This document shows, piece by piece, positions 1 through 4,994 of a DNA stretch of 5,903 nucleotides. The stretch is taken from contig JASIEW010000132.1 in the NCBI GenBank assembly GCA_030045755.1, positions 1 through 5,903 on the forward strand, in the 5' to 3' direction. Each line of letters begins with the position of its first letter. The stretch's first letter is position 1. The translations under genes and the position numbers were made by a program. The notes below the pieces were generated by a model. That model had not been told where the DNA came from and did no database searches. It saw only the letters and a program-made list of their open reading frames with translations. Source of the stretch: Nitrososphaerales archaeon (GTDB lineage Archaea; Thermoproteota; Nitrososphaeria; Nitrososphaerales; UBA183).

Positions 1-97
1 GTCTGGGTATGGCTGCCGCGAGCGCCCAGGCTCCATGAACGACGAAGTGCTCGCCGGTGATGATGACCTTGGACGGCGCCTCGGCTACCGCTTTCAT
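1..97 (-). CDS. mvk: Mevalonate kinase, N-terminal fragment (GHMP kinase family)
   Basis: Only the first 32 codons are in the window; the gene continues past the left edge. The start is ATG at 97-95. The protein opens MKAVAEAPSKVIITGEHF and continues VVHG, matching the N-terminal substrate-binding strand of mevalonate kinases (consensus APGKVILFGEHAVVYG). Here Ser replaces the usual Gly before Lys, and His replaces Tyr. The family phosphorylates mevalonate with ATP in the cytosol, a step toward isopentenyl diphosphate and archaeal ether lipids. The start lies 2 nt after the TGA of the MEMO gene, so the two are probably translationally coupled. A Shine-Dalgarno-like GAGGT (112-108) sits 10 nt upstream, inside the MEMO coding end. 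A MEMO-mvk pair is a recurrent archaeal arrangement and supports the call. Another GHMP kinase is possible because the ATP-binding loop is not visible. Confidence 0.85.
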   Translation of the reverse strand, partial: MKAVAEAPSKVIITGEHFVVHGAWALAAAIPR

Positions 98-99
98 CG

Positions 100-939
100 T
101 CAATCGAACCTCAGAGAGGAGTACCCCACAACTTGAAGGTTGTCTCCGGTGGTGTCGCCGCTCGTCGCGTACTTCAGCAGCTCTCCCTTCGCGAGCCCGA
201 GCGTCATCGCGGCCCTCATGACGGTCGCCATGGCCCCGAACCCGCACGAGGTCACCTGGAGCTCCACGAGCGTAGAGTAGAAGCCCTTCGTGTCCATCTT
301 CACAACCTTCTCCAGGAGAGCCCCGTCCTTCTCCCTTGCCTCCTCCGCCGTCTCGTAGTGCGTCAGGTCGGAGGAGGCGACCATGACAACTCGCTTGTCC
401 TTCACTATGTTCGCGAGCGCGTCGGCCAGGGCGTCGGTGGTCTCCATGTCCTGGAAGGAGAGAGACACCGGGAGGATCGGCGTCGCGTCTCCGTAGATCC
501 TCTGGAGGAAGGGAAGCTGCACCTCCAGCGAGTGCTCCAGCCGCTGGGACTCGGGGTCGAAGGCCGCGACGCCCGACTCGACGAGAGCTTCCGAGGCCCC
601 TGGGTCGACCCTCATCCGGCCGAGCGGCGTCTCCCAGTACCCGTCCTTGAACGTAGAGACCCCGCTCCCGATTCCATAATGGTTGGGCGCCACCACTACG
701 ATCAGGTCAGGGTCCGGGAGTGAAGATGCGTGCAGGTAGGCGTGCGCGGCCACGGGGCCCGAGTATTCGTACGCCGCGTGCGGTACGATTATGGCGACCT
801 TATCGGACCGGCCCTTCCGGGCCGGAGGCATCCTTCCCGGTCCGAGCTTGTGCATGTAACAGGCGTCTATCGCCTTTGCGAGTTCCGACGGGTCAGAGGG
901 ATAGAACAACCCGGCGACGGCTGGCTTTCTTACGAACAA
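100..939 (-). CDS. MEMO-family protein (MEMO1 / AmmeMemoRadiSam protein B)
   Basis: A 279-residue protein, the usual family length (about 265-295). It starts at TTG (939-937), which gives the conserved opening FVRKPAVAGLFYP. No ATG or GTG start lies closer, and a longer reading into rps2 has no family character. Visible motifs are VPHAAYEYSG (His54), APNHYG (His87), EHSLEVQLPFL (135-145), VASSDLTHY (Asp191, His194) and TSCGFGA (Cys232). His54, His87 and Cys232 correspond by motif to human MEMO1 His49, His81 and Cys244, which form the metal site. The family resembles class III extradiol dioxygenases, but its biochemical role in archaea is unknown. The start lies 9 nt beyond the rps2 stop codon, and the stop lies 2 nt before mvk, so it is an inner operon gene. 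No strong Shine-Dalgarno sequence precedes the TTG, which suggests coupling to rps2 translation. The family call is firm; the function is not known. Confidence 0.93.
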   Translation of the reverse strand: MFVRKPAVAGLFYPSDPSELAKAIDACYMHKLGPGRMPPARKGRSDKVAIIVPHAAYEYSGPVAAHAYLHASSLPDPDLIVVVAPNHYGIGSGVSTFKDGYWETPLGRMRVDPGASEALVESGVAAFDPESQRLEHSLEVQLPFLQRIYGDATPILPVSLSFQDMETTDALADALANIVKDKRVVMVASSDLTHYETAEEAREKDGALLEKVVKMDTKGFYSTLVELQVTSCGFGAMATVMRAAMTLGLAKGELLKYATSGDTTGDNLQVVGYSSLRFD

Positions 940-947
940 TCGAGCGC

Positions 948-1640
948 TCAGTCGCGCCTGTCGGATGTACGTTCCTCGTCTTCTTCGACCCTCTCTTCTT
1001 CCTCCATCTTCGTCTCGAAGTCCTCGATGGAGTACTTCATGGGCTGGTCGTCCTTGAGAAGCCCCGAGTGGGCAAGGGTAGCCCTGGCCAAGAGCCAGAA
1101 TATGGCGGCGATGGCTTTCCTGCCCCTGTTGTTGCCTGGAATCACTAGGTCCACGTCGTCTGTAATGTTGTCGGTGTCGCACACGGCGATCACGGGCACG
1201 CCCAGTTTCCCTGCTTCAACCAGGGCCTGCACATCGGACGTCGGGTCTGCGACTATCACGAGCTCCGCGTCTAGGTGCCCTGGGTACAGCGGATTGGTGA
1301 ACGTCCCTGGCATGAACCTGCCTATCAACGGCGTGGCTCCCGTGAGCTCGCAGAACTTCTGGACCGCGACCGTGCCGTGCTCCCTGCTCGTGTAGACGAC
1401 CGTGTTCTGCGCGCCCGTAGCCGCTATGAACTTGCCAGCCGTGTCGATCCTCTGCAACGTCTTGGAGTAGTCGATCATGTGCAGCCCGTCTGGCCTTGGC
1501 CTGGCCGTGAACTGCTCCATCGTCTTCGTGCGGACCGGCGTCCCTATCCTGATCCCCGTCGCCAGAAGGGCCTTTTCGGAGAGCTGCGGCACGACTTCCT
1601 TGTCGGCGGAACCAGCGTCGTCGTCTTCGATCTGTGACAT
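948..1640 (-). CDS. rps2: 30S ribosomal protein uS2 (archaeal S2)
   Basis: A 230-residue archaeal uS2, a small-subunit protein that binds 16S rRNA near the head-body junction. Recognisable segments are LLATGIRIGTPVRT near residue 26, DGLHMIDYSKTLQRID, RFMPGTFTNPLYPG (about 108-121), ELVIVADPTSD, and GVPVIAVCDTDN followed by VDLVIPGNNRGRKAIAAIFW. The last 25 or so residues are very rich in Glu/Asp/Arg, a variable tail. The N-terminus is also acidic, which is common for archaeal S2. The ATG start (1640-1638) has a strong Shine-Dalgarno sequence, GGAGGG (1653-1648), 7 nt upstream and just after the rpoN stop, with a 16 nt intergenic gap. The gene is followed closely by MEMO. There is no enolase or rpoK between rpoN and this gene. 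Confidence 0.97.
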   Translation of the reverse strand: MSQIEDDDAGSADKEVVPQLSEKALLATGIRIGTPVRTKTMEQFTARPRPDGLHMIDYSKTLQRIDTAGKFIAATGAQNTVVYTSREHGTVAVQKFCELTGATPLIGRFMPGTFTNPLYPGHLDAELVIVADPTSDVQALVEAGKLGVPVIAVCDTDNITDDVDLVIPGNNRGRKAIAAIFWLLARATLAHSGLLKDDQPMKYSIEDFETKMEEEERVEEDEERTSDRRD

Positions 1641-1656
1641 CTTGCAGCCCTCCGAG

Positions 1657-1869
1657 CTACTGGATCTCTGACTTCCTGCTGTAGAACGGCAGCACCTGGT
1701 CGATCACGTCGACGGAGGAGATCAGCATCCGCCTGCAGCAGTACCTCTTCAGTCCGAGGTCATCGAGCACTTTCTGCGGGTCCTCTCCCTGGCTCGTCCT
1801 CGACTGGAATGGTGCGAACTTGTCACCTATCATGTTACCGCAAGTGAAACAACGGATGGGTATCATCAT
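1657..1869 (-). CDS. rpoN: DNA-directed RNA polymerase subunit N (Rpb10 homologue)
   Basis: A 70-residue subunit N, equivalent to eukaryotic Rpb10, which with D, L and P forms the assembly platform of archaeal RNA polymerase. It opens [11 protein letters not shown] and has the zinc-binding pattern of the family: CxxC at residues 7-10, then the CCRRM cysteine pair near residues 44-45. The rest is the usual short helical bundle, with a slightly extended C-terminus (FYSRKSEIQ). I chose the first of two adjacent ATGs (1869-1867) because family members begin one residue before the I/V-P-V/I-R motif. The start lies 6 nt after the rps9 stop, with an AGGT Shine-Dalgarno core (1881-1878) 8 nt upstream, inside the end of rps9. 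It is co-transcribed with the ribosomal genes on both sides. Confidence 0.97.
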   Translation of the reverse strand: MMIPIRCFTCGNMIGDKFAPFQSRTSQGEDPQKVLDDLGLKRYCCRRMLISSVDVIDQVLPFYSRKSEIQ

Positions 1870-1875
1870 ATCGGA

Positions 1876-2304
1876 TTACCTGTAGCTCTTCTGCCTCTTG
1901 CGCCTCGCGCCGGGACCTCCAAACTTCTTTGGCTCCGCTTGTCGAGGGTCGCCCGATAGCAAGTATTTATTGTATGCATTCATTCTGTCTTTCATCTCGT
2001 TGCCCCTGACCTGGTCTACGTAAGCGCGGGCTATCGCCATTGCTGCCGCGTCCGCCTGTCCCATGAAACCCCCACCTGAGACGGCTACGTCCACGTCGTA
2101 CTTGTCCCGGAGCTCGCCGATGACGGACACCACGCCAAGCAGGTGAAGCCTTGCGGGCTCCGGCTCCCAGAGCTCTGCGGGCACGCCGTTGACCCTTACC
2201 CTGCCTGCGCCAGGAGCGATTGCGGCCGTCGCCCTGGCAGTCTTTCTCGCGCCTGAGTAGAGTCTCGGCGCCTTCTTGACCGGTGCCTTCGGTGGGCTGA
2301 CCAC
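1876..2304 (-). CDS. rps9: 30S ribosomal protein uS9 (archaeal S9)
   Basis: A 142-residue uS9, a small-subunit head protein whose C-terminal tail reaches the P-site tRNA. It shows the family pattern SGARKTARATAAI, GRVRVNGVPAE, VSGGGFMGQADAAAMAIARA and the conserved basic end GARRKRQKSYR. Two in-frame GTG starts are possible. I chose GTG at 2304-2302 because it shares its G with the rpl13 stop (TAGTG) and has GGGTGG (2318-2313) 8 nt upstream as a Shine-Dalgarno sequence. The alternative GTG at 2316-2314 would add four residues (146 in all), but it lies inside that GGGTGG and has no ribosome binding site of its own. The residues before LYSGARK are a Lys/Pro-rich variable lead. The next gene, rpoN, begins 6 nt after the stop. 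Confidence 0.95.
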   Translation of the reverse strand: MVSPPKAPVKKAPRLYSGARKTARATAAIAPGAGRVRVNGVPAELWEPEPARLHLLGVVSVIGELRDKYDVDVAVSGGGFMGQADAAAMAIARAYVDQVRGNEMKDRMNAYNKYLLSGDPRQAEPKKFGGPGARRKRQKSYR

Positions 2305-2744
2305 TACTCGTTCCACCCGAGGCTCTTCGAGAGGTCATGCATCGTGACGTAAACGGGGATGGGGCGAGAAGCAGCCGCGTCGTCGAACTTCGTGGCCTTG
2401 CTAGCATCGATCCCCGAGGGGACGCCGATGTACACCCGGAGTCTCTTCATGGCCGCGGCTCCCTTCGGCTTCTTCCGCGGCACCATGCCCCTTACCATCC
2501 TGCGGAGTATGTTGTCGGGACGGCGCGCGTGGATCGGGCCATAGATCGGGTTGACCCTGCTAGAAAGCTCCAGCTTCGTCTTCCACTCGTTGATCACCGA
2601 GGTCCGCGAGCCGGAGACCAGCGCCTTCTCCGAGTTGACTACCACCACTTTCTTCCCTGAAAGGAGGAGCTTGGCGACCTTCGACGAGAGCCTGCCCGCG
2701 ATCTGGTTGGTCGCGTCTACGTATACGGCGCTCTCACTCGACAA
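2304..2744 (-). CDS. rpl13: 50S ribosomal protein uL13 (archaeal L13)
   Basis: A 146-residue uL13, an early-assembling large-subunit protein. Recognisable segments are YVDATNQIAGRLSSKVAKLL (from residue 8), KKVVVVNSEKALVSG, NPIYGPIHARRPDNILRRMV and GMVPRKKPKGAAAMKRLRVY, then IGVP. The last two are the archaeal/eukaryotic hallmark region around residues 66-109. The start is TTG at 2744-2742, the only usable start before the YVDAT motif. It lies inside the end of rpl18e, with an 11 nt overlap in a different frame. A GGTG core (2754-2751) sits 6 nt upstream. The stop TAG abuts the rps9 start. Overlaps at both ends imply coupled translation. Confidence 0.96.
   Translation of the reverse strand: MSSESAVYVDATNQIAGRLSSKVAKLLLSGKKVVVVNSEKALVSGSRTSVINEWKTKLELSSRVNPIYGPIHARRPDNILRRMVRGMVPRKKPKGAAAMKRLRVYIGVPSGIDASKATKFDDAAASRPIPVYVTMHDLSKSLGWNE
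2313..2318 (-). promoter_or_regulatory. Shine-Dalgarno of rps9 (decides the start)
   Basis: GGGTGG on the minus strand lies 8 nt before GTG 2304-2302, inside the last codons of rpl13. It contains the GGTG core complementary to the archaeal 16S 3' end. Because it overlaps the upstream GTG at 2316, it favours the downstream GTG as the start of uS9. Confidence 0.55.
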
Positions 2745-3090
2745 GCTTCACACCGGTGCCCTTGGGATACTTCTTCACGAAGCGCTCGACGTCGAGGGCC
2801 GATCCTCCGGCGTCTTCGATCTTCGACTTCGCTGACGCGGAAAAGGAGAATGCGCCTACCACGACCTTCGTGCTGATCGTGCCCGTTCCGAGAACCTTGC
2901 CCGGGACGAAGAGCGCCTGGCCCCCCGCGGCCACGCGCGAGATGCGGCTGAGATTGACCTCGACTCTATTCCTGGTGTCCTCGGCGATGGCCTTCGAGGA
3001 GAGCATCCATATCGGGGCGCCCTGTTCCTTCGAGGCCTTCTCTAGCATCACGGACGTCCACCTGCGCAGCGGGTTTGGGGTCGACTTCAA
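2734..3090 (-). CDS. rpl18e: 50S ribosomal protein eL18 (archaeal L18e)
   Basis: A 118-residue eL18, a large-subunit protein found in archaea and eukaryotes but not bacteria; family members are about 115-122 residues. It opens MKSTPNPLRRWTSVMLEKAS and contains RVEVNLSRISRV, ALFVPGKVLGTGTI, VVVGAFSFSASAKSKIEDAG and KKYPKGTGVKLVE, the expected order of conserved blocks. The start is TTG at 3090-3088 in the sequence TTGA, where it overlaps the rpoD TGA stop (3089-3087) by 2 nt. The stop-start overlap, the length and the GGTGAG ribosome binding site (3105-3100, 9 nt upstream) all agree. The frame stays open further upstream into rpoD, but that extension is Arg/Gly-rich antiparallel noise. An internal ATG at the 15th codon of the frame would cut off the conserved N-terminal NPLRRW region. 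Confidence 0.95.
   Translation of the reverse strand: MKSTPNPLRRWTSVMLEKASKEQGAPIWMLSSKAIAEDTRNRVEVNLSRISRVAAGGQALFVPGKVLGTGTISTKVVVGAFSFSASAKSKIEDAGGSALDVERFVKKYPKGTGVKLVE
2751..2754 (-). promoter_or_regulatory. Shine-Dalgarno of rpl13
   Basis: GGTG lies 6 nt before the TTG start of rpl13, within the conserved C-terminal codons of rpl18e (the GTG part of KGTGVKLVE). It supports initiation at TTG despite the 11 nt gene overlap. Confidence 0.5.
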
Positions 3091-3722
3091 GATGCGTTGC
3101 TCACCGAGACTTGGATGTCGTTCAGTTTCTTCTCCAGGAGCTCTATCGACTTCAGGATTATCTGCTTGGCGGACATGCCTCCGGCCGACTCCACCATCAG
3201 GTTGTACTGGCCTTCGCTCTTTCCGTCGGTGAGCACGGCCACGGTGCAGGGCTGCCACTTCGCGTGCTCCTTGCCCCTGCCCAGCCGCGCATAAGCTTCC
3301 AGCTTGACGCTCTGTCCGAGCGCGAGCTTCACTATCGGGATGGTCTCGCTGACCGGCCTCACCTCTCGGTCCTCCGAGACGAGGTCCCTCGAGTAGACGA
3401 CCGAGACCTTCTCCCGTCCCTTCGCGTCCAGCACGAACAGGACCCTGCAGTTGTGGCATCCGAGCGGATTCCCGCAGTCGCACTCCTCGGGGAGCTTGTA
3501 CTTCTCCAGGTCTGTCTTTATCGGGATCATCCCAAGCCTGTGGGCAAGGGTCTCGTCGTAGAGAACGGACGAGTTCTCCAGGATGACGACGTCATCTATC
3601 GCCATGGAAGGAACCTCGGCGATGCAGAAGCGCCTGACGGCGTTGGCGTAGGAGCGGTCTATGCCCTCCAGTTGGAGGAGGACGGAGGTCTCCGACTCGT
3701 CCAGCACCTTCACCTTAACCAT
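3087..3722 (-). CDS. rpoD: DNA-directed RNA polymerase subunit D (Rpb3 / alpha homologue)
   Basis: A 211-residue subunit D, which pairs with subunit L like the bacterial alpha dimer and nucleates polymerase assembly. Visible features are the alpha-type motif YANAVRRFCIAEVPSMAIDD (residues 25-44), LAHRLGMIPIKTD (59-71) and a C-terminal dimerisation region ending KKLNDIQVSVSNAS. Cys81, Cys83, Cys89 and Cys92 form a CxCx5CxxC loop like the zinc loop of eukaryotic Rpb3. The ferredoxin-like Fe-S domain of Sulfolobus-type D subunits is not present, consistent with the short length. The start is ATG at 3722-3720 with GGTG (3732-3729) 6 nt upstream. GTG or TTG codons 9-12 nt further upstream are possible but overlap that site. 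This is the first gene of the minus-strand operon; its stop overlaps the rpl18e start. Confidence 0.96.
   Translation of the reverse strand: MVKVKVLDESETSVLLQLEGIDRSYANAVRRFCIAEVPSMAIDDVVILENSSVLYDETLAHRLGMIPIKTDLEKYKLPEECDCGNPLGCHNCRVLFVLDAKGREKVSVVYSRDLVSEDREVRPVSETIPIVKLALGQSVKLEAYARLGRGKEHAKWQPCTVAVLTDGKSEGQYNLMVESAGGMSAKQIILKSIELLEKKLNDIQVSVSNAS
3100..3105 (-). promoter_or_regulatory. Shine-Dalgarno of rpl18e
   Basis: GGTGAG lies 9 nt before the TTG start of rpl18e, inside the end of rpoD. It matches the anti-Shine-Dalgarno complement GGTGA and supports the TTG that overlaps the rpoD stop. Confidence 0.55.
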
Positions 3723-3728
3723 GTGTAA

Positions 3729-3732
3729 CACC
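3729..3732 (-). promoter_or_regulatory. Shine-Dalgarno of rpoD
   Basis: GGTG lies 6 nt before ATG 3722-3720. It implies a transcript with a 5' leader for the first gene of the minus-strand operon, in contrast to the leaderless geometry of the other promoter-proximal genes. It also selects the ATG over the GTG and TTG codons just upstream. Confidence 0.5.
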
Positions 3733-3793
3733 AACTAGTGTGCTAAAGTTTCCCATGAGACGTCGCGTTTCAATCTCGAGCGAGAGTGTTTGG

Positions 3794-3801
3794 GTTAAAA
3801 A
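3794..3801 (-). promoter_or_regulatory. Candidate TATA box of the rpoD operon
   Basis: Reading the minus strand, CCAAAAG is followed by TTTTTAAC, an AT-rich TATA-like element with a purine-rich BRE-like sequence before it, in an otherwise GC-rich region. A transcription start about 25 nt downstream (near 3772) would give a leader of about 50 nt to the rpoD ATG. The same T-run could also help terminate the upstream membrane-protein gene. Confidence 0.45.
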
Positions 3802-3831
3802 CTTTTGGAGATTGATGAGGTTCTGGCAACT

Positions 3832-4170
3832 CTATGTAGGGTGTGAATCCCCGTTAACCTCCGTCGGAGCCTTGCGTGTGACCAGCCACGCCCCGACGGC
3901 GACAACAAAGACTCCAACCATCGCGATGACGGTCGAGATCGTAGCGTACCACAGGTAGGCTTGCAAGAGTGAGGAAGCACATCCGCCACCCCCCATAGAA
4001 CAGTTAGGCCCTATGTCATCATAGTTACTACCATTCATCAGCACGCCAATGAAGGCGGTCAAGAAGCCCACGGAGATGAGCAGCCCTCCAGTTGTCCGTC
4101 TTCCATATGTGTCCCACCACGGCAGTCTCACCCATTGTACGTGGAGGCGTTCTGAATTAAGGCTACCCAC
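3832..4170 (-). CDS. Small two-helix membrane protein, function unknown
   Basis: A 112-residue protein that I do not recognise. It has a basic, Trp-containing N-terminus, a first hydrophobic helix (about residues 27-45), a loop of about 25 residues with Cys57 and Cys64 separated by a Gly-rich run, a second helix (about 72-97) and a short polar tail beginning TRKAPTE. Arg24/Arg25 and Arg99/Lys100 flank the helices, so both ends are predicted inside and the cysteine loop outside, where a disulfide could form. The start is GTG at 4170-4168, supported by a TATA-like box about 29 nt upstream. GTG at 4131-4129 (99 residues) would keep both helices and has a TTAATT about 24 nt upstream, so it remains an alternative. 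It lies between rpoD and the pilin-like gene and shows no functional link to either. The TM layout, normal codon use and own promoter support a real gene. Confidence 0.7.
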   Translation of the reverse strand: MGSLNSERLHVQWVRLPWWDTYGRRTTGGLLISVGFLTAFIGVLMNGSNYDDIGPNCSMGGGGCASSLLQAYLWYATISTVIAMVGVFVVAVGAWLVTRKAPTEVNGDSHPT

Positions 4171-4194
4171 TGGGTTGCGAGCAGCACAATCTGG

Positions 4195-4272
4195 GAAGTA
4201 TAGCCTTGACCTCGTCTTCCTGCGCCTAGTCGGAGCTAGCAGGCAGAAGGCCGCGCACTAAGGCTATGCTTC
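4195..4272. repeat. Imperfect inverted repeat 3' of the pilin-like gene
   Basis: Arms AAGTATAGCCTT (4196-4207) and AAGGCTATGCTT (4260-4271) are reverse complements at 11 of 12 positions. They are extended by one G-C pair (4195/4272) and separated by about 52 nt. A small internal hairpin (GCCTAG 4224-4229 with CTA...GGC 4236-4244) lies between the arms. The right arm touches the stop codon of the pilin-like gene, and the left arm holds the TATA-like box of the next gene. No T-tract follows, so it is not a clear terminator. Confidence 0.35.
4196..4203 (-). promoter_or_regulatory. Candidate TATA box of the small membrane protein gene
   Basis: CTATACTT on the minus strand is centred about 29-30 nt before the GTG at 4170, the same spacing seen for rps13. 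This suggests a nearly leaderless mRNA. It lies in the left arm of an inverted repeat. Confidence 0.4.
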
Positions 4273-4844
4273 TAGACAGTATAGGTGAAGAGCCACCACG
4301 GGCTGGCGAGTCCGGCCTGCCCGTCAGCGGCGACCGCCGAGACTGTCCAGCAGCCAGGCTGCGCGCCGACGAAGGAGAATGTGTACGTCGTCGATGTCGT
4401 CACGTTCATGTCGTCGATCGACCCGCCGGTGCAGTTCGTGACGCCGGGAGAGTAGTAGTCCACCTGGACGATGTAATAGGCCGCCCCGCTCACTGCGTCC
4501 CATGTTACCACCGTTGTCCTCGGATAATTGCTGAACGTGCTTCCGTTCGCTGGCGACGTCTGGACTGGCGCTGCGAGAAGGATCGGATTCGTGACCGTGT
4601 TCGTCGTTGTTGTTAAGTAGGTGGTCGACTGCGTCGTGGTCTCCGTCGGACCAGTTACTGTAACTACCGAGGTCTGGGTCCCGCCGTTGACCGTCTGCGT
4701 CTCGGTCACGTAACTCGTGGAGGTCGTAGCACCCGCGACCATCGAGCGTCCCACATAGTAGGCGCCCCCTCCAGCGATAATGACGGCGACAATTACAGTA
4801 ACGGCCATCACGGCAGGACTGATGGCGGCCCTTGAAATCTTCAC
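4272..4844 (-). CDS. Pilin-like anchored envelope protein with Thr/Ser stalk and FN3-like domain
   Basis: A 190-residue protein, not recognised by name. The N-terminus MKISRAAISPAVMAVTVIVA plus further hydrophobic residues to about 32 resembles the archaeal pilin motif (charged residue, then I/V-S-P-V-I/A, then a 20-residue hydrophobic stretch). This could be a class III signal sequence cut near SRA|AISP, or simply a membrane anchor. Residues 39-86 are about half Thr/Ser, a likely extended and possibly O-glycosylated stalk. Residues 93-190 resemble a fibronectin-III-like beta-sandwich: SPANGSTFSNYPRTTVVTW, SGAAYYIVQVDYY, TTYTFSFVGAQPGCWTVSAV and SPWWLFTYTV. Cys138 and Cys165 may form a disulfide. 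Sequons for N-glycosylation are at Asn100, Asn137 and Asn147. I chose GTG at 4844-4842 because a TATA box lies 28 nt upstream. TTG at 4856 would fall upstream of the expected transcript start. A role in cell-surface structure or adhesion is inferred. Confidence 0.8.
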   Translation of the reverse strand: MKISRAAISPAVMAVTVIVAVIIAGGGAYYVGRSMVAGATTSTSYVTETQTVNGGTQTSVVTVTGPTETTTQSTTYLTTTTNTVTNPILLAAPVQTSPANGSTFSNYPRTTVVTWDAVSGAAYYIVQVDYYSPGVTNCTGGSIDDMNVTTSTTYTFSFVGAQPGCWTVSAVAADGQAGLASPWWLFTYTV

Positions 4845-4868
4845 TTGGCTAGTCAACTCGGATTTTAG

Positions 4869-4876
4869 TTATTTAA
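4869..4876 (-). promoter_or_regulatory. TATA box of the pilin-like gene
   Basis: TTAAATAA on the minus strand is the best TATA match in the window. Its centre lies about 28 nt before GTG 4844, so that codon would coincide with the transcription start (leaderless). It decides the start against TTG 4856, which is only about 16 nt away. Confidence 0.6.
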
Positions 4877-4901
4877 GCTTGAATTTCCGAGATTCTGTCA
4901 A

Positions 4902-4914
4902 CCTTGTTGCAAGG
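4902..4914. promoter_or_regulatory. Short dyad in the divergent promoter region
   Basis: CCTTGTTGCAAGG has 5-bp arms (CCTTG/CAAGG) around a 3-nt centre. It lies between the TATA boxes of the pilin-like gene and rps13, about 26 nt upstream of the former and about 50 nt upstream of the latter. It could be a regulator binding site, but a dyad this short could arise by chance. Confidence 0.2.
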
Positions 4915-4962
4915 CAAATAGGCCGTTGAAACCGGAAGAAATTCTGACGAATGCGCCAAGAC

Positions 4963-4968
4963 TTATAA
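4963..4968 (+). promoter_or_regulatory. TATA box of rps13-rps4
   Basis: TTATAA, preceded by the BRE-like GCCAAGAC, is centred about 30 nt before the TTG start of rps13. This predicts a transcript with a leader of only a few bases and argues against a start at 4926. Confidence 0.6.
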
Positions 4969-4994
4969 CCTCAGCGGGGCGGGACTTTCAGAGT

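Noticed and set aside
133..723. Plus-strand open frame of 196 codons opposite MEMO
   Set aside because: It is a GC-driven shadow of the MEMO gene, with His/Arg/Glu/Val-rich low-complexity content and no recognisable motif. The same applies to plus-strand frames at 720-1148 and 730-1395.
940..1182. N-terminal extension of the MEMO protein to 360 residues
   Set aside because: The added 81 residues are Arg/Gly-rich, lie antiparallel-free but out of frame within rps2, and have no MEMO similarity. The family begins at the RKPAVAGLFYP segment, so TTG 939 fits.
3091..3483. Extension of rpl18e to 249 residues
   Set aside because: The extra residues lie wholly within rpoD in another frame and have a low-complexity Arg/Gly/Glu composition. 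eL18 proteins are about 118 residues.
3740..3958. Plus-strand open frame of 72 codons
   Set aside because: It overlaps the rpoD promoter and the membrane-protein gene on the opposite strand, and has no motif or ribosome binding site.
4266..4616. Plus-strand open frame opposite the pilin-like gene
   Set aside because: It is an Arg-rich shadow. The minus frame has a coherent signal, stalk and domain layout.
4860..4962. tRNA or small RNA upstream of rps13
   Set aside because: I looked for a cloverleaf because a tRNA precedes rps13 in some archaea. No T-arm GTTCRA pattern or acceptor pairing is visible.
4926..4994. Upstream TTG start for rps13 adding 23 residues
   Set aside because: The extension lacks S13 similarity, has no ribosome binding site, and would place the TATA box at 4963-4968 inside the gene.
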